This document shows positions 18,135-27,987 of a stretch of 60,772 nt of DNA, piece after piece. This DNA is from Aliivibrio sp. S3MY1 (GTDB taxonomy: Bacteria; Pseudomonadota; Gammaproteobacteria; Enterobacterales; Vibrionaceae), in NCBI RefSeq assembly GCF_028765575.1, contig NZ_JARACO010000020.1, forward strand, positions 1 through 60,772, written 5' to 3'. The translations under genes were made by a program, and so were the position numbers. Each line of letters starts with the position of its first letter. Position 1 is the first letter of the stretch. The notes under the pieces are model-generated. The model made no database searches and was not told the DNA's origin. It worked only from the letters and a program-made list of their open reading frames with translations.

Positions 18135-19130
18135 TTAGTGTGGTGCTGCCACAAAAAATGTCGGACGGTATTCCGCCGGAGAAAGAGAATCAAGCAATAT
18201 ATTTTTTGGTAAATATTCCGGTGTTAATGCCTCAATGGTGGGCGATAAGTTAAAAGGTAATGGGGACTTATTTAAATAGCCAATAGCTTGTTGGATACTG
18301 AGTCGCCCTTGTAACACCATTTTATCAGTAGGAGAAAATAGCACACGTTTACGAAGTAAACCGCGATAGACCGCATGGCTTAGATAAGTTGATACTAGTT
18401 TTACTTGGCCTTGCATCTTTCGACTCGCTAATTCACTGATAGCTACTTCAATTGCGACAGCCCCACCGACCAAATAGTCTAATTTTTCACTTTGAAGTGC
18501 ATCTTGAATAAGATTACGCTGCAGCTCTTTACTGTTATCGCCCCAATAGGTCGCACTAACAATGATGTCACTCTCTTTAATGGCATCATAAAAGCCTTTA
18601 GTTACTGGTTTTGTGCCTCCACGAGTTTTAGGTCCAGGAAGCCAGCCGACGTAGGTAACTCCAGAGCCTTTTGGATGCTGCTCTGCAAGAAATTGACCTG
18701 TTTTAAACCCCATTTGATACCAATCAACACCGACTTCGCCCAGGTGATAAGGCGTATTTGATGGGTATGAGCTGATTAATTCATTAATTGTTGCAAAAAC
18801 GGGTATGTTTTCAGTGAGCGCTTTTAAGTTGCCTTGATAAGCAACGGGATCAACCGTCCCTAAAATAATCGCATCTGCACCAAGTGAGACACATTGCTTT
18901 ATTTGTTCTTTTTGACGTTCCACATTTGGATAGCCACCAGATTCATAGACGGTTAATTCAACGTTATTGAGTCTTGCTTCTTCAACCATGCCGTAATTGA
19001 CAGAAAGCCAGTAGGAATCTTTTAAGTGTGGATAAATAGCGCATAACTTCCATGGTTCATTTGCACTAGCAAGGGGAGACAGCAAGCTTGAAAATAGTAG
19101 AATAATTATGGGATTAAAAGTAAGTTTCAT
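18135..19130 (-). CDS. torT: TorT, periplasmic TMAO-sensing protein
   Basis: A periplasmic binding protein of the ribose-binding fold that binds trimethylamine N-oxide and presents it to the sensor kinase TorS. A signal peptide ends at about residue 23 (LASA-N). The mature part is of normal length (331 residues in total) and shows the two-lobed sugar-binding-type pattern (AIILGTVDPVAYQGN, VGWLPGPKTRGG). It is divergent from torS over 73 bp, so their promoters must overlap or face each other. torR and the TMAO reductase genes are not in this window. Confidence 0.93.
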   Translation of the reverse strand: MKLTFNPIIILLFSSLLSPLASANEPWKLCAIYPHLKDSYWLSVNYGMVEEARLNNVELTVYESGGYPNVERQKEQIKQCVSLGADAIILGTVDPVAYQGNLKALTENIPVFATINELISSYPSNTPYHLGEVGVDWYQMGFKTGQFLAEQHPKGSGVTYVGWLPGPKTRGGTKPVTKGFYDAIKESDIIVSATYWGDNSKELQRNLIQDALQSEKLDYLVGGAVAIEVAISELASRKMQGQVKLVSTYLSHAVYRGLLRKRVLFSPTDKMVLQGRLSIQQAIGYLNKSPLPFNLSPTIEALTPEYLPKNILLDSLSPAEYRPTFFVAAPH

Positions 19131-19203
19131 GGTCTCTTCGCACTGACTTAGGTTGGTGATATGATACTCGCATTACTTCTTTTTCTAAAGTGTATTCAAG
19201 ATT

Positions 19204-22083
19204 ATGTTATTTGCTTCTACAGGGATCGGTCGCAAGCTGTTTCTTACTTTCATGGTAATGATTGCTCTAATGGCTTTTGGGTCTGTCGTGGGAGTTCTAG
19301 GCTTCTCATATGTTGAAAAAACCGAAAGAACGGTAATTGATTCTGCTATTCCAGCGGTAATTGAAGCTCGTTATATCTCAGATTTAAGCACTAAGATTAT
19401 TTCCACATCACAGTTATTGTCTCAAGTCGGTTCTGAACAAGAGCGAAAAACGTATGGTGAAGAGTTATTTAGTTCGATTGAAAGTTTATACGTTCGCTTA
19501 AAAGGGCTAGATGTTTATCCGTTTGATAAAGCGCTGCTTACACGTTTGGATCATCAAGTCCAAGAGATCGTCGATAATTTAGCAACAATGGGAAATAATG
19601 TTGGTGAAAAGGTTGTTTTGCATCAGCTTATCCAAGAAAAAAGCCAGAAGCTTACAAAAAATGCATTACAGCTAGAAGAACTTTCACGCTCTCAAGTGTT
19701 GAATTCTAATACGATTACGATTGCAAATGTCGTTAAAATTTACGATTTAATCGATAGCGATGAGAAAGAGGCGGTTTATAAAGCACTGGATACTTTGGTT
19801 GAGATCGATCTTGATTTAGCAGAACGCTTGCATGAATTACGCCTATTAACCTTTAAAGTCGTCAATACCATCGATGATGCACGAAATTGCCAGAATATCG
19901 CTAAAGTAGAGAAACTGCGTCAAGATTTTAATCGTGATATGACGATTATCATTCGTCGTGTGCAAGCGGTTGAAGACCCGAGTCGAACTAAACAAATGTT
20001 ATTGTTAGCGAATAACCTAACCAAAAGTGAACGCCTCTTTAGTGAATTGATTCAATTAATTAATATTAATAATAAACTTAAAGCATTAAGTAATGAGAAT
20101 ATAGATCAGTTTCAAGAGTTAAACCTCACCATCGCTCAGTTGCTTGAACAAGCCAATGATGTAACTCAACAAGCGGTTGCTGATGTGAATTTTGTGCTTA
20201 AAGTGGTACAGCAATTACTGATTTCAATTACCCTATTAGGACTATGTTTAGTTATTTATATTATGTGGCGTTATGTTTACGCTCGCGTGATCATGAGGCT
20301 AAATCAATATGAACAAGCGATTACCGATGTTGCAAATGGAAAACTGGATATTGAATTAGATACCTCTGGTGATGATGAATTGGCTCAAATGGGGCGTTCA
20401 ATCTTAGTCGCCCGTGACACAGCACAAGAACTTCAAGATTATAAAGACAGTTTGGAATTACAAATAGCGCAGAGAACTCAAGAATTAAAATCCAGTAATG
20501 AATTGTTGAATGTGGAAATTATTAATCATGACAAAGCTCGAAATTTAGCAGAACAAGCGAACCGAGCGAAATCTGCATTCTTAGCGACAATGAGTCATGA
20601 AATTCGAACCCCTCTTAATGGCGTACTTGGTACGGGAGAGTTGCTCCGTGGTAGTGGTTTAACGGCACAGCAGAAACAATATGTTGATATCATTAACCGA
20701 AGTGGTGAAAACCTTCTTGATTTACTTAATGATATTTTGGACTACTCAAAAATAGAAGCGGGTCATTTATCTATTCGAGCAGTCAACTTTAATGTTCATT
20801 CAATGATCACAGATGTTCACCACCTATTTAGTTCCAGAGCACAACAAAAAGGCATTACTTTAGCGTTTAATGTCCCTGATGACTTACCTGTATGGTGGAT
20901 TGGTGATTGCACTCGAATTAGACAAGTACTCAATAATTTTGTTGGTAATGCGGTTAAATTTACTCATACCGGAAGTGTCACTATTCAATTACACGTTATT
21001 TTAGATACCACTCTATTATTTGAGGTTGTAGATACTGGTGTTGGAATTGCTGAACATGAAATTAACAGTTTATTTGAAGCCTTTACTCAAGCTGAAGAAG
21101 GGCAGAAGGTGTATGGCGGCACAGGTTTAGGATTAGCAATTAGTCAACGTCTTATTGAAGCGATGGACGGTGAAATCGGTGTGGAATCTAAAGAAGGGGT
21201 AGGCAGCACATTTTGGTTCTCTTTAGAGTTAGAGGAAGGGCACTGTATTAGCGTACCTAATGAGGATAGACTTGTCCTCGAAGTCTCTTCTGCTCATTTA
21301 CTTTTAGTTGAGGATAACCCTGTAAATCAAATGGTTGCAGTTGGTTTTCTTGAGCGTTTAGGGCATAAGGTAACCGCGGTAGATACAGGGTTACTTGCTG
21401 AAGAAGCATTGAAGGAAGTCTCGTTTGATATGTTACTTCTTGATATTAATTTACCAGATACGGATGGCGTATCATTACAAAAAAGATTAAGAGAGATTGA
21501 GAAAGAAAAAGAAAGTAGTAATGGGTATACTCCAATACTTGCTGTTTCTGCTCATGTATTTGATGAAGATGTAGAAAGCTATTTAGCAGCAGGCTTTGAT
21601 GGATTTTTAGCAAAACCTTTAGTTGAAAATCAATTAATCAAAATGTTGAATCGCTTTTTGAGTGAGGCGCATCAAACTCAAGGCATTAATGAGAGTATCG
21701 AGACTGATAATTGGGCTCAAATGGTTGATGAGACAACAGAAGAGAATGTAATGATATTAAATGAAAATGTGCTTCAAGGTGATTTAGCCGTATTGGGCGA
21801 GGAGCGCATGCTTAAAATTATGGGCTTATTTAAACACTCTTCTAAAGAAAATGTTCTTCAATTACAAGAAGCGATTAATAGTGGAGATGCGTACCAAGTA
21901 AATCAATTGGCTCATAAGTTGAAAGGTTCTGCAGGTAGTTTAGGACTAATGCAGCTTCATGCTCTTTGTCATACTTATGAAGAAAATGGAAAGAAAGGGA
22001 ACGTCTCTGACTGTGATTCAATCGTGTTAAATGAGGTTTATGAAGGCTCATTGATAGCGATTGAGCAGTTTTTCAATAAATAA
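19204..22083 (+). CDS. torS: TorS hybrid sensor kinase
   Basis: Inner-membrane hybrid kinase that senses TMAO through TorT and drives the four-step phosphorelay to TorR. Order of parts: transmembrane helix at about 12-35, long helical periplasmic sensor, second membrane helix at about 338-358, HAMP, coiled coil, kinase with phospho-His H465 (SHEIRTPLNG), ATPase boxes (NFVGNAVKFT, DTGVGIAEHE, GGTGLGLAIS), receiver with D747 (LLLDINLPDTDG), and HPt domain with H904 (LAHKLKGSAGSLGL). All phosphorelay residues are present. 959 residues, in line with TorS. The ribosome site is weak. Confidence 0.95.
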   Translation: MLFASTGIGRKLFLTFMVMIALMAFGSVVGVLGFSYVEKTERTVIDSAIPAVIEARYISDLSTKIISTSQLLSQVGSEQERKTYGEELFSSIESLYVRLKGLDVYPFDKALLTRLDHQVQEIVDNLATMGNNVGEKVVLHQLIQEKSQKLTKNALQLEELSRSQVLNSNTITIANVVKIYDLIDSDEKEAVYKALDTLVEIDLDLAERLHELRLLTFKVVNTIDDARNCQNIAKVEKLRQDFNRDMTIIIRRVQAVEDPSRTKQMLLLANNLTKSERLFSELIQLININNKLKALSNENIDQFQELNLTIAQLLEQANDVTQQAVADVNFVLKVVQQLLISITLLGLCLVIYIMWRYVYARVIMRLNQYEQAITDVANGKLDIELDTSGDDELAQMGRSILVARDTAQELQDYKDSLELQIAQRTQELKSSNELLNVEIINHDKARNLAEQANRAKSAFLATMSHEIRTPLNGVLGTGELLRGSGLTAQQKQYVDIINRSGENLLDLLNDILDYSKIEAGHLSIRAVNFNVHSMITDVHHLFSSRAQQKGITLAFNVPDDLPVWWIGDCTRIRQVLNNFVGNAVKFTHTGSVTIQLHVILDTTLLFEVVDTGVGIAEHEINSLFEAFTQAEEGQKVYGGTGLGLAISQRLIEAMDGEIGVESKEGVGSTFWFSLELEEGHCISVPNEDRLVLEVSSAHLLLVEDNPVNQMVAVGFLERLGHKVTAVDTGLLAEEALKEVSFDMLLLDINLPDTDGVSLQKRLREIEKEKESSNGYTPILAVSAHVFDEDVESYLAAGFDGFLAKPLVENQLIKMLNRFLSEAHQTQGINESIETDNWAQMVDETTEENVMILNENVLQGDLAVLGEERMLKIMGLFKHSSKENVLQLQEAINSGDAYQVNQLAHKLKGSAGSLGLMQLHALCHTYEENGKKGNVSDCDSIVLNEVYEGSLIAIEQFFNK

Positions 22084-22225
22084 CACTAAGCTCATTACAG
22101 TAATTATTGTTGTTATAATAAATAGTCCTGAGAGTGTTTGTGTTGCTTTATCTGAGCAATTAGAGGATTTAGTCTCTCAATGTAAAGTGCCGTATTTATA
22201 TTAATTGCTAGACCAGGTTATAAAT

Positions 22226-22260
22226 AAAACAGCCCATAATACGTTATGGGCTGTTTTTTT
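22226..22260. terminator. Bidirectional terminator after torS
   Basis: AAAACAGCCCATAA/TTATGGGCTGTTTT arms with a TACG loop and a T run on the plus side. Lies between the convergent torS and DUF2057 genes. Confidence 0.9.
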
Positions 22261-22276
22261 TGCTTATGGCAGAGAG

Positions 22277-22909
22277 TTATTGATTCTCTAAGACTGATGA
22301 AATAAAACGCGCTTTTGTTTCTTTATCTGCTTTTTCATACCAATAATGCAGCATTTGCTCTGCAGTATTTTCACCTTGTTCGTTTTTAATCTCTTTATGA
22401 GTAACGGTTACCATGCCTTCTTTGAAAGCGGCAGGGTGACTTGTGGTATTAAATTGTGCTAATTCAAATTGAATATTACGACCGACTTGAACGCCATGGT
22501 GAATGAGTTGAGCCTGCGTAAATGGGATTGTTTTTTCGTTTTTATCAATTAAGTTCCAATTTAGCTCTGTATTAAATGCGGCTGCTTTTTCTGGTGAATT
22601 ATAGGTTGGGAATTTAAATGTAACGTCTGTATCTGACGCTGAAAATTTAGAAATGATAATGTCACTAGATACAATGATATTATCTTTTCCTTGCTTAAAT
22701 ACGGGGTTGTATCTGAATGCAATTTGGTGTTCGCCATTGTCTAATTCAAGCGTAGATGATGTTGAGAAAAAAGAACTTTCAAGTTCCATTTCTTGGTTAT
22801 CAACCAGCAATAGCTCAACGTCATCAGGTACGGTTAATTGAATCGCAGCTTGTACACTGACAGAAGAGAGAATACAAATGCAGGCAGCAAAGAGAGAATG
22901 GATTTTCAT
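22277..22909 (-). CDS. DUF2057 (YccT-like) secreted protein
   Basis: A 210-residue protein with a clear signal peptide (first 21 residues, cut after VQA). The mature part opens with IQLTVPDDVELLLVDNQ and continues with ELDNGEHQIAFRY, the hallmark of the UPF0319/DUF2057 family. YccT of E. coli is a neighbour of mgsA and has been linked to curli; here torT-torS sit between it and mgsA. A periplasmic or surface-associated role is likely; the molecular function is not known. Single-gene unit. Confidence 0.85.
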   Translation of the reverse strand: MKIHSLFAACICILSSVSVQAAIQLTVPDDVELLLVDNQEMELESSFFSTSSTLELDNGEHQIAFRYNPVFKQGKDNIIVSSDIIISKFSASDTDVTFKFPTYNSPEKAAAFNTELNWNLIDKNEKTIPFTQAQLIHHGVQVGRNIQFELAQFNTTSHPAAFKEGMVTVTHKEIKNEQGENTAEQMLHYWYEKADKETKARFISSVLENQ

Positions 22910-23142
22910 TTTAAGTACACCTAATCATGATAATTAGATTAAGTGTACTTAGATTATAAGTCTAATGGAATGATAATATTAATTTAGACATTGCGCCTAA
23001 TTCCAGCATCAGTGGTGCCAAAATTATAATCAGATTTACTTGCTTTGACTGGTGGCGCGAATGCATTGAGTAATTTACTAACAAAACCAAAATACGTTAT
23101 ATTAGAGTTATCTCGCTCTATAAACGTGTTTGGAATTATTTT

Positions 23143-24159
23143 ATGTCAACAATTCGAGTGCTTATTTCTACTTCTTATGATCCTTGGTTTAACTTAGCCG
23201 TTGAGGAAAGTATTTTTCGTTCGATGCCTAGCGATCAACGTGTGCTTTTTTTGTGGCGCAATACAGATAGTGTCGTCATTGGCCGAGCGCAAAATCCATG
23301 GAAAGAATGTAATACTCGTAAAATGGAAGAAGATGGAATTACTCTTGCTCGCCGACAAAGTGGTGGTGGGGCGGTATTTCATGATTTAGGTAATACTAAT
23401 TTTACGTTTATGGCAGGTAAGCCTGAATACAATAAAGAACAGTCGACTCGTATTATCTTAGATGCACTTAACACACTGAACATAGAAGCAAAAGCGACGG
23501 GGCGAAATGATCTCGTAGTTGAAAGTAAAGAAGGGGAAAGGAAGTTTTCAGGCTCAGCGTATCGAGAAACAATGGATCGAGGCTTTCATCATGGTACTTT
23601 GCTATTAAATGCCGATCTCAGCCGACTGGCTAATTATTTAAATCCAGACCCTAAAAAACTTCAAGCAAAAGGGATTACGTCAGTACGTTCTCGCGTGACT
23701 AATTTAAGTGAAATCAATCCAGAGATTAGTCATGAAAGTGTTTCAAATGCTATTTTGTCGGCTTTTTTCTCTTATTATAATGAAACGGTAGAACCTGAAT
23801 ATATCTCACCAGATTCATTACCAGACTTACCTAATTTTATCGTTAATTTCGAACAGCAGAGCAGCTGGGATTGGAATTTTGGTCGTAGTCCTGAGTTCAC
23901 GCAAACATTAAGTGAGCGTTTTGTATGGGGTGGTGTAGATCTTCATCTAGACATAAAAAAAGCCCAGATAGTTAACGCAAAACTCTTTACTGACAGCCTT
24001 GATCCTGCACCATTAGAGCTGTTAACGAATGCTTTGATTGACCAACCTTACAACGTTGAAACGTTCAACCAAGTGATTAGTCAAATAGGCGATGCTTTCC
24101 CTAATAATGTAAATGAACTCGCTGAGCTAAAAGCGTGGATAAAAATGGCTATTGCTTAA
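23143..24159 (+). CDS. lplA: Lipoate-protein ligase A
   Basis: Activates lipoate with ATP and attaches it to lysines of the E2 subunits of 2-oxoacid dehydrogenases and of GcvH. The 338-residue protein shows the BPL/LplA catalytic part at 25-250: [20 protein letters not shown] (70-89), GRNDL and KFSGSAYR (about 148), then the C-terminal accessory domain. Signature glycine-rich loop and binding residues are intact. Transcribed alone, convergent with the pst operon. Confidence 0.95.
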   Translation: MSTIRVLISTSYDPWFNLAVEESIFRSMPSDQRVLFLWRNTDSVVIGRAQNPWKECNTRKMEEDGITLARRQSGGGAVFHDLGNTNFTFMAGKPEYNKEQSTRIILDALNTLNIEAKATGRNDLVVESKEGERKFSGSAYRETMDRGFHHGTLLLNADLSRLANYLNPDPKKLQAKGITSVRSRVTNLSEINPEISHESVSNAILSAFFSYYNETVEPEYISPDSLPDLPNFIVNFEQQSSWDWNFGRSPEFTQTLSERFVWGGVDLHLDIKKAQIVNAKLFTDSLDPAPLELLTNALIDQPYNVETFNQVISQIGDAFPNNVNELAELKAWIKMAIA

Positions 24160-24171
24160 CTAGAGAGTAAT

Positions 24172-24196
24172 AAAAAAGCCCCTAGCTAGTAGGGGC
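24172..24196 (-). terminator. Terminator of the pst operon
   Basis: GCCCCTA/TAGGGGC stem with a 5-nt loop; on the minus strand six T follow. It lies 38 bp past the pstB stop; for lplA on the other strand it is weaker because only AAAAG follows. Confidence 0.87.
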
Positions 24197-24233
24197 AAAA
24201 GTTTCCATCGCTTTGTTATTATTTGGTATTCAA

Positions 24234-24983
24234 TTAACCAAAGTCGCCGTTTACGTAACCTTGCGTGCGGTCGTCTTTAGGGTTTGAGAAAATAACGTGT
24301 GTGTCATCGTGTTCAACTAATTCACCCATTAAGAAGAAAGCTGTTTTGTCTGAGATACGACGCGCTTGCTGCATTGAGTGAGTCACAATCACAATGGTGT
24401 AATCTTTCTTTAGGGTTTCCATTAGTTCTTCAATTTTATGGGTTGCTATTGGATCCAGTGCCGATGTTGGTTCATCCATTAGAATAATATCTGGTTCCAT
24501 TGCAATCGTGCGTGCAATACATAGACGTTGTTGTTGGCCGCCAGATAATCCAAAGGCATGAGATTTTAAGCGATCTTTAACCTCATCCCACAAAGCAGCG
24601 CTGCGTAATGATTTCTCTACTACCGCATCTAATACTTTCTTATCTTTCACGCCTTGTGCTTTTAAGCCGTACGCGACATTTTCATAAATGCTCATTGGGA
24701 ATGGATTCGCCTTTTGGAAAACCATTCCGACCTTGATACGCAGGTTGGCAACATCAATGTTACCGTAGATATCATCACCATCTAGACTTACAAGCCCTGT
24801 GATTTTTACGCCTTCAATCAAATCGTTCATGCGGTTTAAACAACGAAGTAAGGTTGATTTACCACAACCAGATGGACCAATTAATGCCGTCACTTGTTTT
24901 GCTGGAATAGGTAAGTTAATGCTTTTTAGTGCTTGGTTTTGGCCGTAAAAAAGATCTAGATTTTCAATATTAAATTTGTTCAT
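24234..24983 (-). CDS. pstB: PstB, phosphate ABC transporter ATPase
   Basis: Cytosolic ATPase of the high-affinity phosphate importer. Walker [10 protein letters not shown] (about residues 33-41), ABC signature [16 protein letters not shown], Walker [13 protein letters not shown] and the switch histidine in VTHSMQQ are all present; 249 residues is normal. Last gene of pstS-C-A-B. phoU, which follows pstB in E. coli, is missing here; the next gene is the convergent lplA. The ribosome site AAGGAAA precedes the ATG. Confidence 0.97.
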   Translation of the reverse strand: MNKFNIENLDLFYGQNQALKSINLPIPAKQVTALIGPSGCGKSTLLRCLNRMNDLIEGVKITGLVSLDGDDIYGNIDVANLRIKVGMVFQKANPFPMSIYENVAYGLKAQGVKDKKVLDAVVEKSLRSAALWDEVKDRLKSHAFGLSGGQQQRLCIARTIAMEPDIILMDEPTSALDPIATHKIEELMETLKKDYTIVIVTHSMQQARRISDKTAFFLMGELVEHDDTHVIFSNPKDDRTQGYVNGDFG

Positions 24984-25061
24984 TGTCGTTTCCTTACTGA
25001 CAGCATCTTATGCCGTGCAATCAGCGAATAATAAGTGATAAATAATAAGTTGATTAATAAA

Positions 25062-25919
25062 TTAGTAAGACGCTTTGCTGATTTTTCGAGCCAATAACTT
25101 GGTTAGCGTGTTAATTATTAATACAAGCACAATCAATACTGTTGCTGTGCCGTAAGCTTGGTTCCACTCTTCAATCGTAAATAGCTCAGTGGTTAGCTTG
25201 TATAGGTGAACCGTTAACGTTCGGCCTGAATCAAGCAGTGAATCTGGAATACGAGCAACCATACCTGCCGTTAAGAATACAGGAGCTGACTCACCAATAA
25301 CGCGACCAATACTCAAGATAACAGAGGTGATGATACCCGGCATCGCACTTGGTAAAATCAGACGCCAGATAGTGTAGATTTTTGATGCGCCTAGTCCGTA
25401 TGATCCTTCACGAAACGTTTGCGGTACTGCCATCAATGCTTCTTCGGTTGTACGAATAATTACTGGTAGTATCAAGATACTGAGTGTTAATGCGCCCGAT
25501 AAGATAGAGAAGCCTAAGCCTAAGATGCCGACAAAGAAGGTCATACCAAATAGACCAAAGATAATCGATGGAATACCCGCTAATGATTCAGTACAAAAAC
25601 GGATAATCTTGACTAGTTTACTGCCGACTTTGGCATATTCTGTTAAGTAAATGGCGGTCATGATCCCTAGTGGCGCAGCAACCGCAATCGATGCTAATAC
25701 CATATAAAGAGTCGCGACAATCATTGGGAAGATACCGTGTTCTTCACCTGTACGAGTATAATTATCAGTAATGAATGACCAGCTTACGTGTTGTAGACCA
25801 TTCGATAGGATGTACCAGATAATCCAAAATAAGAAACCGACGGTAACGGCTGCGGATAACCAAATGAATCCTGCGGCAATTTGGTCTTTAATATGACGTT
25901 GTTTTTTTAATTTATTCAT
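25062..25919 (-). CDS. pstA: PstA, phosphate ABC transporter permease
   Basis: One of two permease subunits forming the phosphate channel; about six transmembrane helices in 285 residues, with the family EAA loop EGSYGLGASKIYTIWRLILPSAMPG. A longer frame begins at a GTG within the end of pstC; I chose the ATG at 25919, which leaves GAGA at a usable distance and a 4-bp gap to pstC. Confidence 0.95.
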   Translation of the reverse strand: MNKLKKQRHIKDQIAAGFIWLSAAVTVGFLFWIIWYILSNGLQHVSWSFITDNYTRTGEEHGIFPMIVATLYMVLASIAVAAPLGIMTAIYLTEYAKVGSKLVKIIRFCTESLAGIPSIIFGLFGMTFFVGILGLGFSILSGALTLSILILPVIIRTTEEALMAVPQTFREGSYGLGASKIYTIWRLILPSAMPGIITSVILSIGRVIGESAPVFLTAGMVARIPDSLLDSGRTLTVHLYKLTTELFTIEEWNQAYGTATVLIVLVLIINTLTKLLARKISKASY

Positions 25920-25923
25920 TGTC

Positions 25924-26850
25924 TTATCTCGCTGTTTCACGATTTAGATAAAGAAGGATGCCGTTAAGAGACATGATAAATACAAGAAGTACAACACCGG
26001 TTGCATACAATGCACTTGCGTGAATGCCACTTGCATAAGACATTTCAATCGCGATATTTGCTGTTAGGGTTCGAGCTGAATCTAAGATACCTTCAGGCAT
26101 TGCTGGTGCATTACCCATAACCATGATAATTGCCATGGTTTCACCAAGGGCGCGAGCGATACCAAGAATAACGCCGGTCATGATGCCTGAACGAGCAGCA
26201 GGAAGAAGAATACGGAAGATGGTGAATATTTTAGAAGCCCCTAACGCCAATGAACCTTCTTTGTACGTTGCAGGAACCGCTCTAATCGATGTTTCTGATA
26301 CCGTAATTACAGTAGGTAAAATCATGATGCCTAGTACGATAATACCAGCAAGGATTGTGTTACCCGCAGGGACTTGGAATACGTCTTGGATTAATGGAAC
26401 AATAATAACCAGACCAAAAAAACCATAAACAACGGATGGGATACCAGCAAGTAGTTCAACGGCTGGGCGAATAATATTGGCCACGCGCTTTGGTGCGATT
26501 TCAGCGATAAAAATGGCGGTTAATATCCCAACCGGAACACCAACAACGACAGCACCAAGAGTAGACACTACTGACGCTACAATCATGGTGAAGACACCAT
26601 ACAATGCCGGTGGTAGCCAATCTTGTCCTAGGACGATGCCACTTACGCCAGCTTGTTGAAATGCAGGGATACTTTCTTTAACGATAAAGTAGGCAATAGT
26701 AGCCAAAGATAGCGTACCGATGATGGCACAGCTAAGAAATAATGCGTGGAAAATACGCTCTCGCCAATCTACGCATTTCTTTTGGCGTAGTGGATTTTTA
26801 GACTGTTTATCTTGCTTGAGTGTATTTTGATTATTCATTGCGATGGTCAT
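25924..26850 (-). CDS. pstC: PstC, phosphate ABC transporter permease
   Basis: Second permease of the Pst importer, 308 residues, with a cytoplasmic N-terminus rich in K and R, six hydrophobic segments and the EAA loop EGSLALGASKIFTIFRILLPAARSG. The start could also be the ATG four codons further in; neither has a strong ribosome site. It is separated from pstS by a hairpin that likely lowers its expression relative to the binding protein. Confidence 0.95.
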   Translation of the reverse strand: MTIAMNNQNTLKQDKQSKNPLRQKKCVDWRERIFHALFLSCAIIGTLSLATIAYFIVKESIPAFQQAGVSGIVLGQDWLPPALYGVFTMIVASVVSTLGAVVVGVPVGILTAIFIAEIAPKRVANIIRPAVELLAGIPSVVYGFFGLVIIVPLIQDVFQVPAGNTILAGIIVLGIMILPTVITVSETSIRAVPATYKEGSLALGASKIFTIFRILLPAARSGIMTGVILGIARALGETMAIIMVMGNAPAMPEGILDSARTLTANIAIEMSYASGIHASALYATGVVLLVFIMSLNGILLYLNRETAR

Positions 26851-26886
26851 AATAAATACTCACATGTCGAAAAATTCGAAATGGAA

Positions 26887-26914
26887 AAAGTGCCTGACCT
26901 TCGCAGGTCAGGCA
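26887..26914 (-). terminator. Attenuating hairpin between pstS and pstC
   Basis: GCCTGACCT/AGGTCAGGC stem with a 4-nt loop and, on the minus strand, a short T run. It lies 13 bp after pstS. Such a partial terminator allows much more PstS than permease, as is usual for binding-protein operons. Confidence 0.85.
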
Positions 26915-26926
26915 AAAGGGTAATAA

Positions 26927-27748
26927 TTAGTTAACTGAGATGTAGCCTTTCTTTTCTACCAAGTTTTGAGCGGTTTCTGATGTCATCCAATTTAGGAATT
27001 TGTCAGCTTCAGCAGATGGCTTGCCTTCTTTGTAAAGAACAAGGAAAGGACGAGATACTTTGTATGTGCCATTTTTAATGTCAGCAACACTTGGCTCTAC
27101 GTTATCAATAGCCAGTGCGTGAACCGAGTTATCAACGGTACCTAGAGAGATGTAGCCGATCGCGTATGGATTGCTTGCAACCATTGTCTTTAGTGCGCCG
27201 TTACCATTAGCAACTTGAGCACGTTGTGAAATAGCAGAAACTTTCATTCCAGATATTTTCTTCTTAAGGCTCATGATGTCTTCAAATGCGCCACGTGTAC
27301 CTGATGCGGTATCACGAGTGATAGCAACGATTGGTTTATCTTCACCACCAACGTCTTTCCAGTTTTTAACTTCGCCTTTATAGATAGCAGTCACTTGCTC
27401 TGATGTTAGACCTTTAAGTGTATTGCTTGGGTTAACGACAACCGCAATACCATCATGTGCAACAACCAGTTCTTTTAATGTTGCTTCTTTTTCTGATGAT
27501 TTAAGGTTACGTGATGACATGCCTAAATCAGCAGAACCATTTTTTGCAGCCTTTACACCAGCAGAAGACCCTGGTCCTTGAACCTCGATGTATACGTTTG
27601 AATGTTCTTTCATGTAAGTTTCAGAAAACACTTCCATAAGAGGGGTCACGCTGCTTGAACCTACGGCAGAAATAGTTTCTTTCGCTGATGTTGGTAATGC
27701 TACTACTGAACTCAGAATTGCTAGTGCGCCGATAACTGACTTTTTCAT
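26927..27748 (-). CDS. pstS: PstS, periplasmic phosphate-binding protein
   Basis: Binds phosphate in the periplasm for the Pst importer. A signal peptide of about 22 residues ends at TSA-K. The phosphate-contact stretches AVGSSSVTPLMEVF, GSADLGMSSR and ITRDTASGTRGAFEDI are present. 273 residues is the short Vibrio type, not the 346-residue E. coli type. I start at the second of two ATG codons (27748) since AAGGA lies 7 bases before it but only 1-2 bases before the first. Its promoter region has two partial Pho-box halves. Confidence 0.93.
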   Translation of the reverse strand: MKKSVIGALAILSSVVALPTSAKETISAVGSSSVTPLMEVFSETYMKEHSNVYIEVQGPGSSAGVKAAKNGSADLGMSSRNLKSSEKEATLKELVVAHDGIAVVVNPSNTLKGLTSEQVTAIYKGEVKNWKDVGGEDKPIVAITRDTASGTRGAFEDIMSLKKKISGMKVSAISQRAQVANGNGALKTMVASNPYAIGYISLGTVDNSVHALAIDNVEPSVADIKNGTYKVSRPFLVLYKEGKPSAEADKFLNWMTSETAQNLVEKKGYISVN

Positions 27749-27812
27749 TTTCATTTCCTTTATGAGGCATACGTGCCGGATTAAGTTGACGAAGCTACTT
27801 TAGAAAATTTAT

Positions 27813-27852
27813 GTGACAGCAATATTTCAGTTTTTTTAAATGTGTATTACAG
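27813..27852 (-). promoter_or_regulatory. Possible Pho box region upstream of pstS
   Basis: On the minus strand CTGTAAT (27846-27852) and CTGTCAC (27813-27819) resemble the PhoB half-site CTGTCAT, but they are about 26 bp apart, not 11, so only the individual halves match. PhoB control is expected from the gene's role; the sites themselves are weak. Confidence 0.35.
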
Positions 27853-27933
27853 CAGGGGCAGTGTGAGGATGGATGAAATGTTTTTTTTATGTCTATTTGT
27901 TTTTAATAGAGATTTTAATTGTTCAAATAAAAT

Positions 27934-27966
27934 AAAGGCGGTGAGCCCAATGGGAACGCCGCCTTT
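27934..27966 (-). terminator. Terminator of moeA-moeB
   Basis: AAAGGCGG/CCGCCTTT stem enclosing a second small hairpin; T-rich on the minus strand. It lies 21 bp past moeB. Confidence 0.85.
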
Positions 27967-27987
27967 GTTAATAGATAAAAGTGTTTT

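Noticed and set aside
26123-26659. Long plus-strand frames opposite pstC
   Set aside because: Antisense shadows of pstC codons, without starts or recognisable content.
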